Below, in pieces: positions 1 through 8,391 of a stretch of 64,000 bases of DNA. The notes beneath the pieces are model-generated. The model was given only the letters and a program-made list of their open reading frames with translations, was not told where the DNA came from and ran no database searches. Numbering within the stretch: position 1 is the first letter of the stretch; each line of letters starts with the position of its first letter. A program made the translations under genes and the position numbers. This DNA comes from Roseovarius pelagicus. Its GTDB lineage: Bacteria; Pseudomonadota; Alphaproteobacteria; Rhodobacterales; Rhodobacteraceae. The stretch is taken from contig NZ_CP106738.1 of assembly GCF_025639885.1 (NCBI RefSeq), positions 1,054,001-1,118,000 on the forward strand, written 5' to 3'.

Positions 1-100
1 GGCTGATCGCCTTGAGGAAATTGGACGCTTCGCAGGCGTTGCGCATCATCCGGTCAATCTCGGCCTCGGACAGATCGTCAGTGATTACAGGCAGGCTCAT
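1..100 (-). CDS. soxR: SoxR, ArsR-family repressor of sox genes (N-terminal fragment)
   Basis: Only the first 33 codons are inside the window. The readable peptide begins MSLPVITDDLSEAEID and continues NACEASNFLKAIS, which matches the start of ArsR-type winged-helix repressors (xxxAsxFLKAis). The gene lies directly downstream of soxS on the same strand, as soxR does in Paracoccus. SoxR proteins of this family repress sox transcription and are released by a sulfur-linked redox signal through cysteines; one cysteine (residue 23) is visible here. An in-frame ATG at 158-160 would give a 20-residue longer protein. Neither start has a convincing ribosome site, so the start is uncertain. The identity rests on context plus a short peptide. 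Confidence 0.75.
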   Translation of the reverse strand, partial: MSLPVITDDLSEAEIDRMMRNACEASNFLKAIS

Positions 101-224
101 CTCGGGCAATCCATCAGCAGGGCTATCCAGCGTTGGGTGCCCGGTGTGATACCGACCCATGCGGCACCGCGCAATTCCGGCCGGGTCAGTTTTCGGCCAG
201 TGCGACTTTTGCCCCACGCCCCGA

Positions 225-596
225 TCATTCGGCTGGTACCGCCGCTATTTCGTGGGCGTCCAGCAACCGGCCCAGCAAGAACCAGAAGAATTCATCGCCA
301 TTGTAGCCCTCCATGCGACCCAGTTCCTGCGCGTCCTCGACCAGAACGAATGTCGGGGTGAACACGGGCGGCGAGGTAAAGAAAATGTCTTCGGGGAGAT
401 CATGTAGATCGACCCGGCGCAGTGGCGCGCGGCGGCCTTCTGTCGTCTTTGGGTAGATCGCCGATACTTCGGCATCCCAGCGTTCGCACCAGTGGCATCC
501 CACCTGTTCGACCATGATCAACTCTGCGGCGCGCGCAGGCAGCAATGCCGTCAGCGTTATTGCACATGCGACAACAGTAACTCTCGCCCGTCTCAT
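225..596 (-). CDS. soxS: SoxS, periplasmic thioredoxin-like protein
   Basis: A 123-residue protein with an N-terminal signal peptide (basic MRRAR, hydrophobic core, likely cleavage after ARA at 23) and a thioredoxin-type CHWC motif at residues 34-37. Such SoxS proteins are small periplasmic dithiol proteins that reactivate the SoxYZ carrier or take part in SoxR signalling. The start at 596 is preferred over a longer frame because AGGAG sits a few bases upstream and the signal peptide then begins at residue 1. It is followed on the same strand by soxR and diverges from soxV across 76 bp that contain a palindromic operator candidate. Confidence 0.85.
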   Translation of the reverse strand: MRRARVTVVACAITLTALLPARAAELIMVEQVGCHWCERWDAEVSAIYPKTTEGRRAPLRRVDLHDLPEDIFFTSPPVFTPTFVLVEDAQELGRMEGYNGDEFFWFLLGRLLDAHEIAAVPAE

Positions 597-623
597 GTCG
601 GCTCCTGTTGACGCTGCGGTTAA

Positions 624-643
624 ATATACAATATCTTGAATAT
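624..643. promoter_or_regulatory. Candidate SoxR operator between soxS and soxV
   Basis: Imperfect palindrome ATATACAATATCTTGAATAT, with 8 of 10 half-site positions matching. It shares the ATTC-N8-GAAT geometry (here ATAC-N8-GAAT) with sites upstream of soxX, soxB and the metallo-beta-lactamase pair. A plausible soxV promoter, TTGACG (608-613) with TATCTT (632-637) at 18 bp spacing, has its -10 inside the palindrome, which would suit repression. SoxR is known to bind the soxS-soxV and soxW-soxX intervals in related bacteria; its use of this exact motif is my inference. Confidence 0.6.
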
Positions 644-672
644 GTAACCTGATCAAGCGGCGGGGCGCTCAG

Positions 673-1410
673 ATGCTAGATGTCAGTTTCTTCGGAGCCA
701 TTGTTGGTGGATTGATCGTATTCTTTTCACCCTGCGTTCTGCCGATTGTTCCATTCTACCTAAGCTACATGGCCGGGGCATCCATGTCCGAAATCAGCGA
801 GGACGGCGCGTTGGCACCCGGCGTGCGCCGCCGCGCGTTTCTGGCGTCGGTCATGTTCTCATTGGGAATCATCACCGTTTTCGTGATGCTGGGTGCCGCC
901 GCGTGGGGACTGAGCCAACTGTTTCGCGGGGTCCAGACCGAATTCCGACTGGTGGCGGCGCTCATCGTCTTTGTCATGGGGCTGCATTTTCTGGGCGTGT
1001 TACATATCGGGTTCCTGAACCGGATGTTTCAGATGGACGCTGGCGAAACCAAGGGCATGTCGGTGCTTGGCGCTTATGTCGTCGGTTTCGCCTTTGCTGC
1101 CGGTTGGACACCATGCGTCGGCGGCGTGCTGACGGCGGTGATCTTTACCGCCAGTACGGAATCGACCGCATGGGAGGGACTTTGGCTGTTGCTGGTTTTC
1201 GGGGTCGCGATGACATCGCCATTTGTCATTGCCTCGCTCTTTATCGCGCCGTTTCTGCGGTTTGCCGCACGGTTCCGCAAGCATCTGCCAAAGGTGGAAA
1301 AGGCGATGGGCCTGCTGCTGATCGTTTTCGCCATTCTTATCGCGACGGACAGTGTTAACTATATTGCACAATGGATGCTGGAGACGTTCCCGGCCTTCCA
1401 AAACATCTGA
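673..1410 (+). CDS. soxV: SoxV, CcdA-type membrane thiol-disulfide transporter
   Basis: A 245-residue integral membrane protein of the CcdA/DsbD family with about six hydrophobic segments. The two redox cysteines lie in the family motifs FFSPCVLP (Cys21) and GWTPCVGG (Cys148). CcdA-type proteins move electrons from cytoplasmic thioredoxin to periplasmic partners; in sox clusters the partner is SoxW, encoded 14 bp downstream. The ATG at 673 gives a protein starting directly before the first membrane segment. It is the first gene of the rightward sox unit, and the adjacent palindrome suggests SoxR control. Confidence 0.9.
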   Translation: MLDVSFFGAIVGGLIVFFSPCVLPIVPFYLSYMAGASMSEISEDGALAPGVRRRAFLASVMFSLGIITVFVMLGAAAWGLSQLFRGVQTEFRLVAALIVFVMGLHFLGVLHIGFLNRMFQMDAGETKGMSVLGAYVVGFAFAAGWTPCVGGVLTAVIFTASTESTAWEGLWLLLVFGVAMTSPFVIASLFIAPFLRFAARFRKHLPKVEKAMGLLLIVFAILIATDSVNYIAQWMLETFPAFQNI

Positions 1411-1424
1411 TGAGGAGAGTATCC

Positions 1425-2003
1425 ATGACACGACTATTCACATTCCTCGCGGCCGCGTTTCTGGCGCTGCCTGCGCTTGCGGTCGAGTTGGGCGATGATG
1501 GCCTGCACAAGACGGATTGGATGCGTGACACGTTCAAGGACCTGTCAGAAGATCTGGCCGAAGCCAATGCAGAAGGCAAACGGCTGGCGGTGATCGTCGA
1601 GCAGCGAGGTTGCGTATACTGCACCAAGATGCACAACGAGGTGTTCCCGCAGCCTGAGCTGGCAGATTACATCCGCGAGAATTTTTTTGTCGTGCAGATC
1701 AACCTGCATGGCGATACCGAAATCACCGATCTCGACGGTGAGGTGCTGAGCGAGAAAGATGCCGCGCGCAAGTGGGGGCTGCTGTTCACCCCGTCGATTC
1801 TGTTTCTGCCCGAAGAGGTCGAGGACGGAAAAAGCGCCGGACAATCGGCGGTGGCTCTGATGCCGGGTGCGTTTGCGCTTGGCACAACGCTGGACCTGTT
1901 CACATGGGTGAATGAGAAACGCTATGCGCTTGATGGCGATGAGGATTTTCAACGTTACCACGCGCGGCGTATCCAAGAGCGCGACAACGGAAAAACCGAC
2001 TGA
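1425..2003 (+). CDS. soxW: SoxW, periplasmic thioredoxin
   Basis: A 192-residue protein with an N-terminal signal peptide (MTRLFTFLAA... to ALA near residue 19), a thioredoxin-like fold, the redox motif CVYC at 63-66 (EQRGCVYCTK) and a TPS cis-proline-type motif further on (FTPSILF). In Paracoccus, SoxW accepts electrons from SoxV and reduces periplasmic Sox components. The start at 1425 is chosen because GAGGAG lies about 8 bp upstream and this ATG begins the signal peptide; an earlier in-frame ATG would fall inside soxV. Confidence 0.88.
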   Translation: MTRLFTFLAAAFLALPALAVELGDDGLHKTDWMRDTFKDLSEDLAEANAEGKRLAVIVEQRGCVYCTKMHNEVFPQPELADYIRENFFVVQINLHGDTEITDLDGEVLSEKDAARKWGLLFTPSILFLPEEVEDGKSAGQSAVALMPGAFALGTTLDLFTWVNEKRYALDGDEDFQRYHARRIQERDNGKTD

Positions 2004-2023
2004 CCGCGATGCTGCGGAAAAAG

Positions 2024-2047
2024 ATAAATTCAAAAAACAGAATTTAT
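2024..2047. promoter_or_regulatory. Candidate SoxR operator between soxW and soxX
   Basis: A perfect 8-bp inverted repeat, ATAAATTC and GAATTTAT, separated by AAAAAACA, in the 117-bp gap before soxX. It has the same ATTC-N8-GAAT core as the palindromes at 624-643 and 15147-15166. There is no U-run after it and the stem is A/T-only, so it looks more like a protein-binding site than a terminator. Assignment to SoxR is inference from position and shared geometry. Confidence 0.55.
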
Positions 2048-2120
2048 TGTTGATCGTGCATCGTCCCCTGCCCTAGGGTGAGGACAAAACAAGACAACAA
2101 TATGTGTTGCGGGAGGACGC

Positions 2121-2594
2121 ATGAAACATTCCATACTAGCTGCGATGGCGCTGGCGCTATCGACCGGGGGGCTCGCTGCTGGCGAGGTCGCTCCGAGCCA
2201 GGTTAAATACGAGGACGGTGCCGTAATGACGTCACTGACCGGCACGCCCGGTGATGCCGCAGAGGGTCGCAAGATCGTCGGCAGCAAGAAGCTGGGCAAC
2301 TGCGTGGCGTGCCATGTGGTCTCGGATCTGGCAGATGTGCCATTTCAGGGCGAAATCGGCCCGCCTCTGGATGGCGCGGGCGAGCGCTGGAGCGAGGCCG
2401 ACCTGCGCGGCATCGTATCCAACGCCAAGATGATGTTCGACGGCTCGATGATGCCTTCGTTCTACAAGACCGAAGGGTTCATTCGTCCCGGCAAAGCCTA
2501 TACCGGCAAGGCTGCTGATGACACGTTCGGCCCGCTATTGTCGGCTGAGCAGATCGAGAATGTCGTGGCGTATCTCGTCACGCTCAAGGAATGA
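2121..2594 (+). CDS. soxX: SoxX, monohaem cytochrome c subunit of SoxAX
   Basis: A 157-residue secreted cytochrome c. The signal peptide ends near residue 20 (GLAAG). The haem motif is CVACH at 61-65, and a GSMMPSFY segment near 109-115 supplies the expected axial methionine. SoxX pairs with SoxA to join thiosulfate oxidatively to the SoxY cysteine and passes the electrons on. GGGAGGA precedes the start. It heads the structural operon soxXYZA after an operator-bearing gap. Confidence 0.92.
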   Translation: MKHSILAAMALALSTGGLAAGEVAPSQVKYEDGAVMTSLTGTPGDAAEGRKIVGSKKLGNCVACHVVSDLADVPFQGEIGPPLDGAGERWSEADLRGIVSNAKMMFDGSMMPSFYKTEGFIRPGKAYTGKAADDTFGPLLSAEQIENVVAYLVTLKE

Positions 2595-2635
2595 CCTGCC
2601 CGCACCATCGGGTACACGTTCAGGAGAATAGAAAA

Positions 2636-3055
2636 ATGGAACTGACACGACGCAACGCGATGATCCTCGGTGCCGGAGCGCTGGTCGCCACCGGCCTGCC
2701 GGTGGCCGTCGCCGCCGCTGCTGGAGACGATCAGATCGCGGCCTTTACGGGTGGCGCGGAAATGGGCAGCGAAGGGATCACCCTGACCGCGCCCGAAATC
2801 GCGGAAAACGGCAACACCGTCCCGATCGAGGTCTCCGCCCCCGGAGCAACCGCAATCATGGTGCTGGCACTGGGAAACCCCACGCCGCCTGTCGCCACCT
2901 TCAATTTCGGCCCGCTCGCGGCATCGCAGAACGCATCGACACGTATCCGTCTGGCGGGAACGCAGGATGTAGTCGCAATCGCCAAACTGGCAGATGGGTC
3001 GTTCGCCCGCGCGTCGAGCACGGTCAAGGTCACAATCGGCGGCTGCGGCGGCTGA
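2636..3055 (+). CDS. soxY: SoxY, sulfur-carrier subunit
   Basis: A 139-residue protein with a twin-arginine signal (LTRRNAMILGAG) and the hallmark C-terminal GGCGG motif at 135-139. Cys137 is the residue that covalently carries the sulfur substrate through the Sox cycle. SoxY is exported as a complex with SoxZ, encoded 22 bp downstream. The start at 2636 is preferred because CAGGAG lies about 9 bp upstream and the signal peptide begins there; the longer frame overlaps soxX. Confidence 0.95.
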   Translation: MELTRRNAMILGAGALVATGLPVAVAAAAGDDQIAAFTGGAEMGSEGITLTAPEIAENGNTVPIEVSAPGATAIMVLALGNPTPPVATFNFGPLAASQNASTRIRLAGTQDVVAIAKLADGSFARASSTVKVTIGGCGG

Positions 3056-3077
3056 TAGATTCAAGGAGAATTATGAT

Positions 3078-3407
3078 ATGGCCAAAGGTGTAAAACCCCG
3101 CGTCAAAGTCCCGAAGAAAGCCGCCGTCGGCGAGGCGATCACGATCAAGACACTGATCAGCCACAAGATGGAAAGCGGCCAGCGCAAGGATGGCGAGGGC
3201 AACCCGATCCCGCGCTCGATCATCAATCGCTTTACCTGCGATTTCAACGGCGAGAACGTCGTGGATATCACACTGGAGCCTGCGATCTCGACCAACCCGT
3301 TCTTTGAATTCGAGGCGACGGTGCCGGAAAGCGGCGAGTTCCAGTTTACGTGGTACGACGATGATGGGTCGGTCTATGAGACCGCCAAGAAAATCGCCGT
3401 CGAGTAA
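3078..3407 (+). CDS. soxZ: SoxZ, partner of the SoxY sulfur carrier
   Basis: A 109-residue protein of the SoxZ family (MAKGVKPRVKVPKKAAVGE) with an immunoglobulin-like beta fold and no signal peptide, as expected for a partner exported on SoxY through the Tat system. The start at 3078 has AAGGAG upstream; a longer frame is simply soxY coding sequence read in another phase. SoxZ presents the SoxY carrier arm to SoxAX, SoxB and SoxCD. Confidence 0.94.
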   Translation: MAKGVKPRVKVPKKAAVGEAITIKTLISHKMESGQRKDGEGNPIPRSIINRFTCDFNGENVVDITLEPAISTNPFFEFEATVPESGEFQFTWYDDDGSVYETAKKIAVE

Positions 3408-3434
3408 ACCGGGGCACCAAAGGGAGGAACGATA

Positions 3435-4289
3435 ATGATAAAAACGAATTGGGCCCTGAGCGCGACCGCCGCGCTGATGCTGGCGGGATCGCCCGCATTG
3501 GCGGACCCGGTGGATGCGACGCTTGTCCTGAATGAAGAGACCGAGATGGTCACCCGTACCGCCGCCCCCGACCACCTGTCGGACGCGATGGACGAGGTGA
3601 TGTCAGGTTGGCTGTTTCGCGGGACAGAGACGCGTGCGATGCAGGCGGATGATTTCGACAACCCCGGTATGATCTTTGTGGAACAGGCAATGGATGCTTG
3701 GGACACGGTTGAAGGGACCGAGGACAAATCTTGCGCCTCTTGCCACGACGGCGCCGACAGCATGGCAGGCGTCAAGGCCGTCTATCCGAAATGGAACGAG
3801 GGCGCAGGCGAAGTACGCACATTGGAAATGCAGGTCAACGACTGCCGCGAGAACCGTATGGGCGCGGAGAAGTGGAAGTATACCAGCGGCACCATGCAGA
3901 ACATGATCGCGCTGATCGCGTCCGTTTCACGCGGGTTGCCAGTAAATGTCGCCACCGACGGCCCGGCGCAATCGACGTGGGAAAAGGGCAAAGAGCTGTA
4001 TTACACCCGCACCGGTCAGCTGGAGCTGAGCTGCGCCAATTGCCACGAAGACAACTACGGCAACATGATCCGCGCCGACCACCTCAGCCAAGGGCAGATC
4101 AACGGGTTTCCCGTCTACCGTCTGAAAAATACCAAGCTGAACGCGGTGCATGCGCGCTTTAAAGGGTGCATCCGTGACACCCGCGCTGAGACCTACAGCC
4201 CGGGAAGCGACGAGTTCATCGCGCTGGAACTGTATGTCGCGTCGCGCGGCAACGGCCTGTCGGTCGAAGGACCGTCCGTCCGCAACTAA
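3435..4289 (+). CDS. soxA: SoxA, dihaem cytochrome c subunit of SoxAX
   Basis: A 284-residue secreted protein (cleavage after ALA near 23). It is of the dihaem type: CASCH at 100-104 and CANCH at 200-204. Cys137 is positioned as the axial ligand of the first haem. Cys245 in RFKGCIRDTRAE is the conserved active-site cysteine, which is persulfidated in characterised SoxA proteins. With SoxX it forms the enzyme that loads SoxYZ. A strong intrinsic terminator starts 12 bp after the stop codon. Confidence 0.95.
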   Translation: MIKTNWALSATAALMLAGSPALADPVDATLVLNEETEMVTRTAAPDHLSDAMDEVMSGWLFRGTETRAMQADDFDNPGMIFVEQAMDAWDTVEGTEDKSCASCHDGADSMAGVKAVYPKWNEGAGEVRTLEMQVNDCRENRMGAEKWKYTSGTMQNMIALIASVSRGLPVNVATDGPAQSTWEKGKELYYTRTGQLELSCANCHEDNYGNMIRADHLSQGQINGFPVYRLKNTKLNAVHARFKGCIRDTRAETYSPGSDEFIALELYVASRGNGLSVEGPSVRN

Positions 4290-4301
4290 ACCAATCGAAT
4301 G

Positions 4302-4334
4302 CCCCGCCCGAGCCATCGGAGCGGGGTATTTTTT
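4302..4334 (+). terminator. Intrinsic terminator inside the sox cluster, after soxA
   Basis: Stem CCCCGC CCGA, loop GCCA, TCGG, one bulged A, GCGGGG, followed directly by TATTTTTT. It is the clearest rho-independent terminator in the window and lies between soxA and soxB. It should lower or end transcription of soxXYZA, so soxB would need read-through or its own promoter. Confidence 0.85.
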
Positions 4335-4342
4335 GACCCTAA

Positions 4343-4362
4343 ACATTCAAGATCGCGCATGT
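4343..4362. promoter_or_regulatory. Candidate SoxR operator upstream of soxB
   Basis: The sequence ACATTCAAGATCGCGCATGT is an imperfect palindrome (7 of 10 half-site positions). It contains ATTCAAGAT, identical to nine bases of the bottom strand of the soxS-soxV site, and it fits ATTC-N8-GCAT, one mismatch from the pattern at the other sites. It lies just after the terminator and 21 bp before the soxB start. A possible -35 TTGACC overlaps the terminator T-tract at 4333-4338; I cannot place a good -10. Confidence 0.4.
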
Positions 4363-4383
4363 GATAGCGCGAGGAGGCCTCTG

Positions 4384-6081
4384 ATGATCTCACGGCGTGA
4401 CTTTTTGCAAACCGGCATGGCAGCGAGTGCGATCCTAGGTGCGTCCTCCTTTGGTCAGTGGGGTCGTCTGGCCGCGCAGCAGGTGCTGACGCAGGATCAA
4501 CTGACGCAGTTCGACACGTTCGGGAACGTATCTCTGATCCACGTCACAGATATTCATGCGCAAATGAAGCCGATCTATTTCCGCGAGCCGTCAATTAACA
4601 TCGGCGTCGGATCGAACAAGGGCGAAGTGCCGCATGTGACCGGCGCCGATTTCCGCCGTCTCTACGGGATCGATGATGGCAGCCCGGCGCATTACGCGCT
4701 CTCCTCGGGCGATTTCACCGCATTAGCGCAGGGATATGGACGTGTCGGGGGCCTCGACCGCGTGGCGACCGTCATCAACCAGATCCGCAGCGACCGCCCC
4801 GATGCGCTGTTGCTGGATGGCGGCGACACATGGCACGGCAGCTATACCTGCTACCACACCGAGGGTCAGGACATGGTCAACGTGATGAACGCGTTGAAGC
4901 CGGATGCAATGACCTTTCACTGGGAATTCACGCTGGGGTCCGACCGGGTGAACGAGCTGGTCGAGGGGCTGCCCTTCGCCGCGCTTGGGCAAAACATATT
5001 CGATGCTGAATGGGACGAACCCGCAGAACTGTTCCCGCCTTACAAGTTCTTTGAGCGCGGCGGCGTCAAGATCGCGGTGATCGGTCAGGCGTTCCCCTAT
5101 ATGCCCATCGCCAATCCCGGCTGGATGTTCCCCGAATACGCCTTTGGCATTCGTGACGAGCATATGCAGGAAGTGGTGGATGATGTCCGCGGTCAGGGTG
5201 CCGAACTGGTCGTGCTGCTCAGCCATAATGGTTTTGACGTGGACAAGAAGATGGCCGGGATCGTCACCGGCATCGACGTGATCCTCAGTGGCCACACACA
5301 TGACGCGCTGCCCGAACCAGTGCTGGCGGGCGAGACAATCATCGTCGCCTCAGGCTCTAACGGGAAATTTGTCAGCCGGGTTGATCTGGACGTGCGCGAC
5401 GGGCGCATGATGGGATTTCGGCACAAGCTGATCCCGATCTTTTCCGACGTGATCACGCCCGATCCCGAAGTGGCCACATTGATTGACGAACAGCGCGCGC
5501 CCTACACCGATCAACTGAACGAGGTGATCGGCCAGACCGATAGCCTGCTGTACCGGCGTGGCAATTTCAACGGCAGCTGGGACGATCTGATCTGCGACGC
5601 GCTGCTGTCCGAACGCGAAGCCGATATCGCGCTCAGCCCCGGTGTACGCTGGGGGCCGAGCCTGCTGCCCGGTCAGGACATCACCCGCGAAGATATCTGG
5701 AACGTCACTTCAATGACCTATGGCGAGGCGTACCGCACCGAGATGACCGGCGAGTTTCTGCATGTGGTGCTGGAGGACGTGGCCGACAACCTGTTTAACC
5801 CAGACCCTTATTACCAGCAGGGCGGCGACATGGTGCGCACCGGGGGCTTGGGTTACCGGATCGACATTTCCCTGCCGCAGGGTAGCCGGATCACCGATCT
5901 GACATTGCTGAAAACTGGCGAGGCGATTGATCCGGCCAAGAGCTACGTGGTGGCTGGCTGGGCCTCGGTCAACGAGGGCACCGAGGGGCCGATGATCTGG
6001 GACGTGGTCGAGGATCACATCGCCCGGCAGGGCACAGTCACGGTCGCCCCCAATACCAGCGTCGAAGTCATCGGCCTTTGA
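4384..6081 (+). CDS. soxB: SoxB, dimanganese sulfate thiohydrolase
   Basis: A 565-residue protein of the 5'-nucleotidase/metallophosphoesterase superfamily with a twin-arginine signal (SRRDFLQTG). Metal-site motifs are visible: HVTDIHAQ at 53-60, GGDTWHGS, the SoxB-type HWEFTLG, LLSHNG and GHTH at 303-306. SoxB hydrolyses the terminal sulfone from SoxY-cysteine-S-sulfonate as sulfate. The start at 4384 is chosen for GAGGAG upstream and because the Tat signal begins there; an upstream in-frame extension overlaps soxA. Confidence 0.95.
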   Translation: MISRRDFLQTGMAASAILGASSFGQWGRLAAQQVLTQDQLTQFDTFGNVSLIHVTDIHAQMKPIYFREPSINIGVGSNKGEVPHVTGADFRRLYGIDDGSPAHYALSSGDFTALAQGYGRVGGLDRVATVINQIRSDRPDALLLDGGDTWHGSYTCYHTEGQDMVNVMNALKPDAMTFHWEFTLGSDRVNELVEGLPFAALGQNIFDAEWDEPAELFPPYKFFERGGVKIAVIGQAFPYMPIANPGWMFPEYAFGIRDEHMQEVVDDVRGQGAELVVLLSHNGFDVDKKMAGIVTGIDVILSGHTHDALPEPVLAGETIIVASGSNGKFVSRVDLDVRDGRMMGFRHKLIPIFSDVITPDPEVATLIDEQRAPYTDQLNEVIGQTDSLLYRRGNFNGSWDDLICDALLSEREADIALSPGVRWGPSLLPGQDITREDIWNVTSMTYGEAYRTEMTGEFLHVVLEDVADNLFNPDPYYQQGGDMVRTGGLGYRIDISLPQGSRITDLTLLKTGEAIDPAKSYVVAGWASVNEGTEGPMIWDVVEDHIARQGTVTVAPNTSVEVIGL

Positions 6082-6107
6082 CCGCACACGACAAGGAGGC
6101 ATGCGCT

Positions 6108-7376
6108 ATGTCCAAGACTTTCTCTGGCAACCCGACATCGCGCCGCGCGTTCCTGCGCGGAGCGGCTGCCACGGGCGTCGGCGTGGCGGCAAGTGCCGCC
6201 AGCGCGCAGACCCCCGACCCGATGATTACCGAAGTGCAGCCCTGGGCCAGCGGTTTGGGCGACGGAGTGGATGCCACACCCTACGGTGCGCCGATCCGGT
6301 TCGAGGATGATGTGATCCGGCGCAATGTCGAGTGGCTGACCGCCGACACGATCAGTTCGATCAACTTTACGCCGATCCACGCGCTGGACGGTACCATCAC
6401 CCCGCAGGGTTGCGCGTTCGAGCGCCACCATTCCGGCGCGATCGAATTGCGCAAGGAGGATTACCGTCTGATGATCAATGGGCTGGTCGATACGCCGCTG
6501 GTGTTCACCTACGCCGATCTGGAACGGTTCCCACGCGAAAACCACGTCTATTTCTGCGAATGTGCGGCCAATTCGGGCATGGAGTGGGCCGGTGCGCAAC
6601 TCAATGGTGCGCAGTTCACCCATGGCATGATTCACAACATGGAGTATACTGGCGTGCCCCTGCGCACCCTGCTGCAGGAGGCCGGATATGATACGGCGGG
6701 CAAGTGGGTCTATGTCGAAGGCGCGGATGCGTCCTCGAACGGGCGCTCGATCCCGATGGAAAAGGCGTTGGATGATGTGCTCGTTGCGTTCAAAGCCAAC
6801 GGCGAGGCTTTGCGTAAAGAGCACGGGTACCCTGTGCGCCTCGTCGTGCCCGGCTGGGAAGGCAATATGTGGATCAAGTGGCTGCGCCGGATCGAAGTGA
6901 CCGACGCGCCCGTGGAAAGCCGCGAGGAAACCAGCAAATATACCGATGTGCTGGAGGATGGCACCGCACGCAAATGGACGTGGGAAATGGACGCCAAATC
7001 GGTCGTCACCTCACCCAGCCCGCAATCGCCCATCACCCACGGTCCCGGCCCTCTGGTCATCAGCGGTCTGGCGTGGTCCGGGCGCGGCGCGATCACCCGT
7101 GTCGACGTGTCCACCGATGGCGGCAAGACATGGCAAACTGCGCGACTGGCCAAACCCGGAGAAAAGATGGCGCTGAGCCGCTTTTATCTGGATACGGAAT
7201 GGGACGGCTCAGAGATGCTGTTGCAGGCGCGCTCGATGGACGACACCGGCTATGTCCAGCCGACCAAGGACCAGCTGCGCGAGGTGCGCGGGCTGAATTC
7301 GATCTATCACAACAACGGAATTCAGACGTGGTGGGTTCGCGACACCGGGGAGGCCGAAAATGTCGAAGTATCTTAA
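6108..7376 (+). CDS. soxC: SoxC, molybdenum cofactor subunit of sulfane dehydrogenase
   Basis: A 422-residue protein with a Tat signal (SRRAFLRGAA) and a sulfite-oxidase-type molybdopterin domain. The motif YFCECAANSGMEW places Cys150 and Cys152 where sulfite oxidases carry the Mo-ligand cysteine. The C-terminal half has the dimerisation-domain pattern (TRVDVSTDGGKTW). SoxCD oxidises the outer sulfane sulfur on SoxY. AAGGAGG precedes the ATG at 6108. Its 3' end overlaps soxD by 17 bp, suggesting coupled translation. Confidence 0.94.
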   Translation: MSKTFSGNPTSRRAFLRGAAATGVGVAASAASAQTPDPMITEVQPWASGLGDGVDATPYGAPIRFEDDVIRRNVEWLTADTISSINFTPIHALDGTITPQGCAFERHHSGAIELRKEDYRLMINGLVDTPLVFTYADLERFPRENHVYFCECAANSGMEWAGAQLNGAQFTHGMIHNMEYTGVPLRTLLQEAGYDTAGKWVYVEGADASSNGRSIPMEKALDDVLVAFKANGEALRKEHGYPVRLVVPGWEGNMWIKWLRRIEVTDAPVESREETSKYTDVLEDGTARKWTWEMDAKSVVTSPSPQSPITHGPGPLVISGLAWSGRGAITRVDVSTDGGKTWQTARLAKPGEKMALSRFYLDTEWDGSEMLLQARSMDDTGYVQPTKDQLREVRGLNSIYHNNGIQTWWVRDTGEAENVEVS

Positions 7377-8388
7377 ACCCGCCACCCTGATGGCTTTTGG
7401 TTGCATGATCGCAGTTCCGGCACTGGCCGGAAACTTTGGCCTTGGCCGCCCTGCCCTGCCCGCAGAAATCGAGGCGTGGGATCTGGATATTCATCCCGAT
7501 GGCACCGGACTACCTGCCGGATCAGGCGACGTGGCAACCGGCGAGGCAATCTTTGCCGCCAAATGTGCGTCGTGCCACGGTGACTTTGCCGAAGGTGTGG
7601 GAAACTGGCCCAAGCTGGCAGGCGGTGACGGCACGTTGGCGGACGAGGACCCGGTCAAGACCGTGGGCAGCTACTGGCCGTACCTTTCGACGACGTGGGA
7701 CTATATCAACCGGTCGATGCCTTTCGGCGATGCGCAAAGTCTGGAGATCGATGAAGTTTACGCGATCACCGCCTATATTCTCTATTCCAACTATTTGGTC
7801 GACGATGACTTTGTCCTCTCGAACGAGACATTTTCGGACGTGGACATGCCCAACGCCGATGGTTTCATCGTCGATGACCGGGCCGAGACCGAGTATCCGA
7901 AATGGATTGGCGAGCCATGTATGCAGGACTGTAAGGATGCGGTCGAGATCACCATGCGGGCGCGTGTTCTGGACGTGACGCCAGAAACCGAGGGTGATGC
8001 GGAGAGCACAGTAGAGCCAACCGAGGCAACGACCGAGCCGACGGTAGAAGAAGCCGTCGGACCGGACCCCCAACTGGTGGCCAAGGGTGAAAAGGTGTTT
8101 CGCAAGTGCCAGGCCTGTCACAAGGTCGGTGACAAGGCCAAGAACGGGATCGGTCCACACTTGAACGGCATCATCGGCCGCGCGGCCGGATCGGTGGATG
8201 GGTTCCGCTATTCCAAACCGTTGACGGCACGCGCCGAAGAAGGGCTGGTCTGGACGCCAGAGGAACTGAGTGCGTTCCTAGCATCGCCGAAATCCTATCT
8301 CAAAGGTACCAAGATGGCGTTCAACGGGTTGCGCAAAGAGGCCGATCTGGAAGCAATCACCGCCTATTTGTCGACCTTTACGGAGTAA
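7360..8388 (+). CDS. soxD: SoxD, dihaem cytochrome c subunit of sulfane dehydrogenase
   Basis: A 342-residue secreted cytochrome (signal to about residue 23). The first haem motif is CASCH at 69-73, the second CQACH at 250-254. An acidic Thr/Glu/Pro-rich linker (about 205-230) separates them. The C-terminal domain resembles cytochrome c2/c550 (KNGIGPHLNGIIGR). SoxD takes electrons from the SoxC molybdenum centre. It overlaps soxC by 17 bp and ends 3 bp before soxE. Confidence 0.93.
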   Translation: MSKYLKPATLMAFGCMIAVPALAGNFGLGRPALPAEIEAWDLDIHPDGTGLPAGSGDVATGEAIFAAKCASCHGDFAEGVGNWPKLAGGDGTLADEDPVKTVGSYWPYLSTTWDYINRSMPFGDAQSLEIDEVYAITAYILYSNYLVDDDFVLSNETFSDVDMPNADGFIVDDRAETEYPKWIGEPCMQDCKDAVEITMRARVLDVTPETEGDAESTVEPTEATTEPTVEEAVGPDPQLVAKGEKVFRKCQACHKVGDKAKNGIGPHLNGIIGRAAGSVDGFRYSKPLTARAEEGLVWTPEELSAFLASPKSYLKGTKMAFNGLRKEADLEAITAYLSTFTE

Positions 8389-8391
8389 TCC

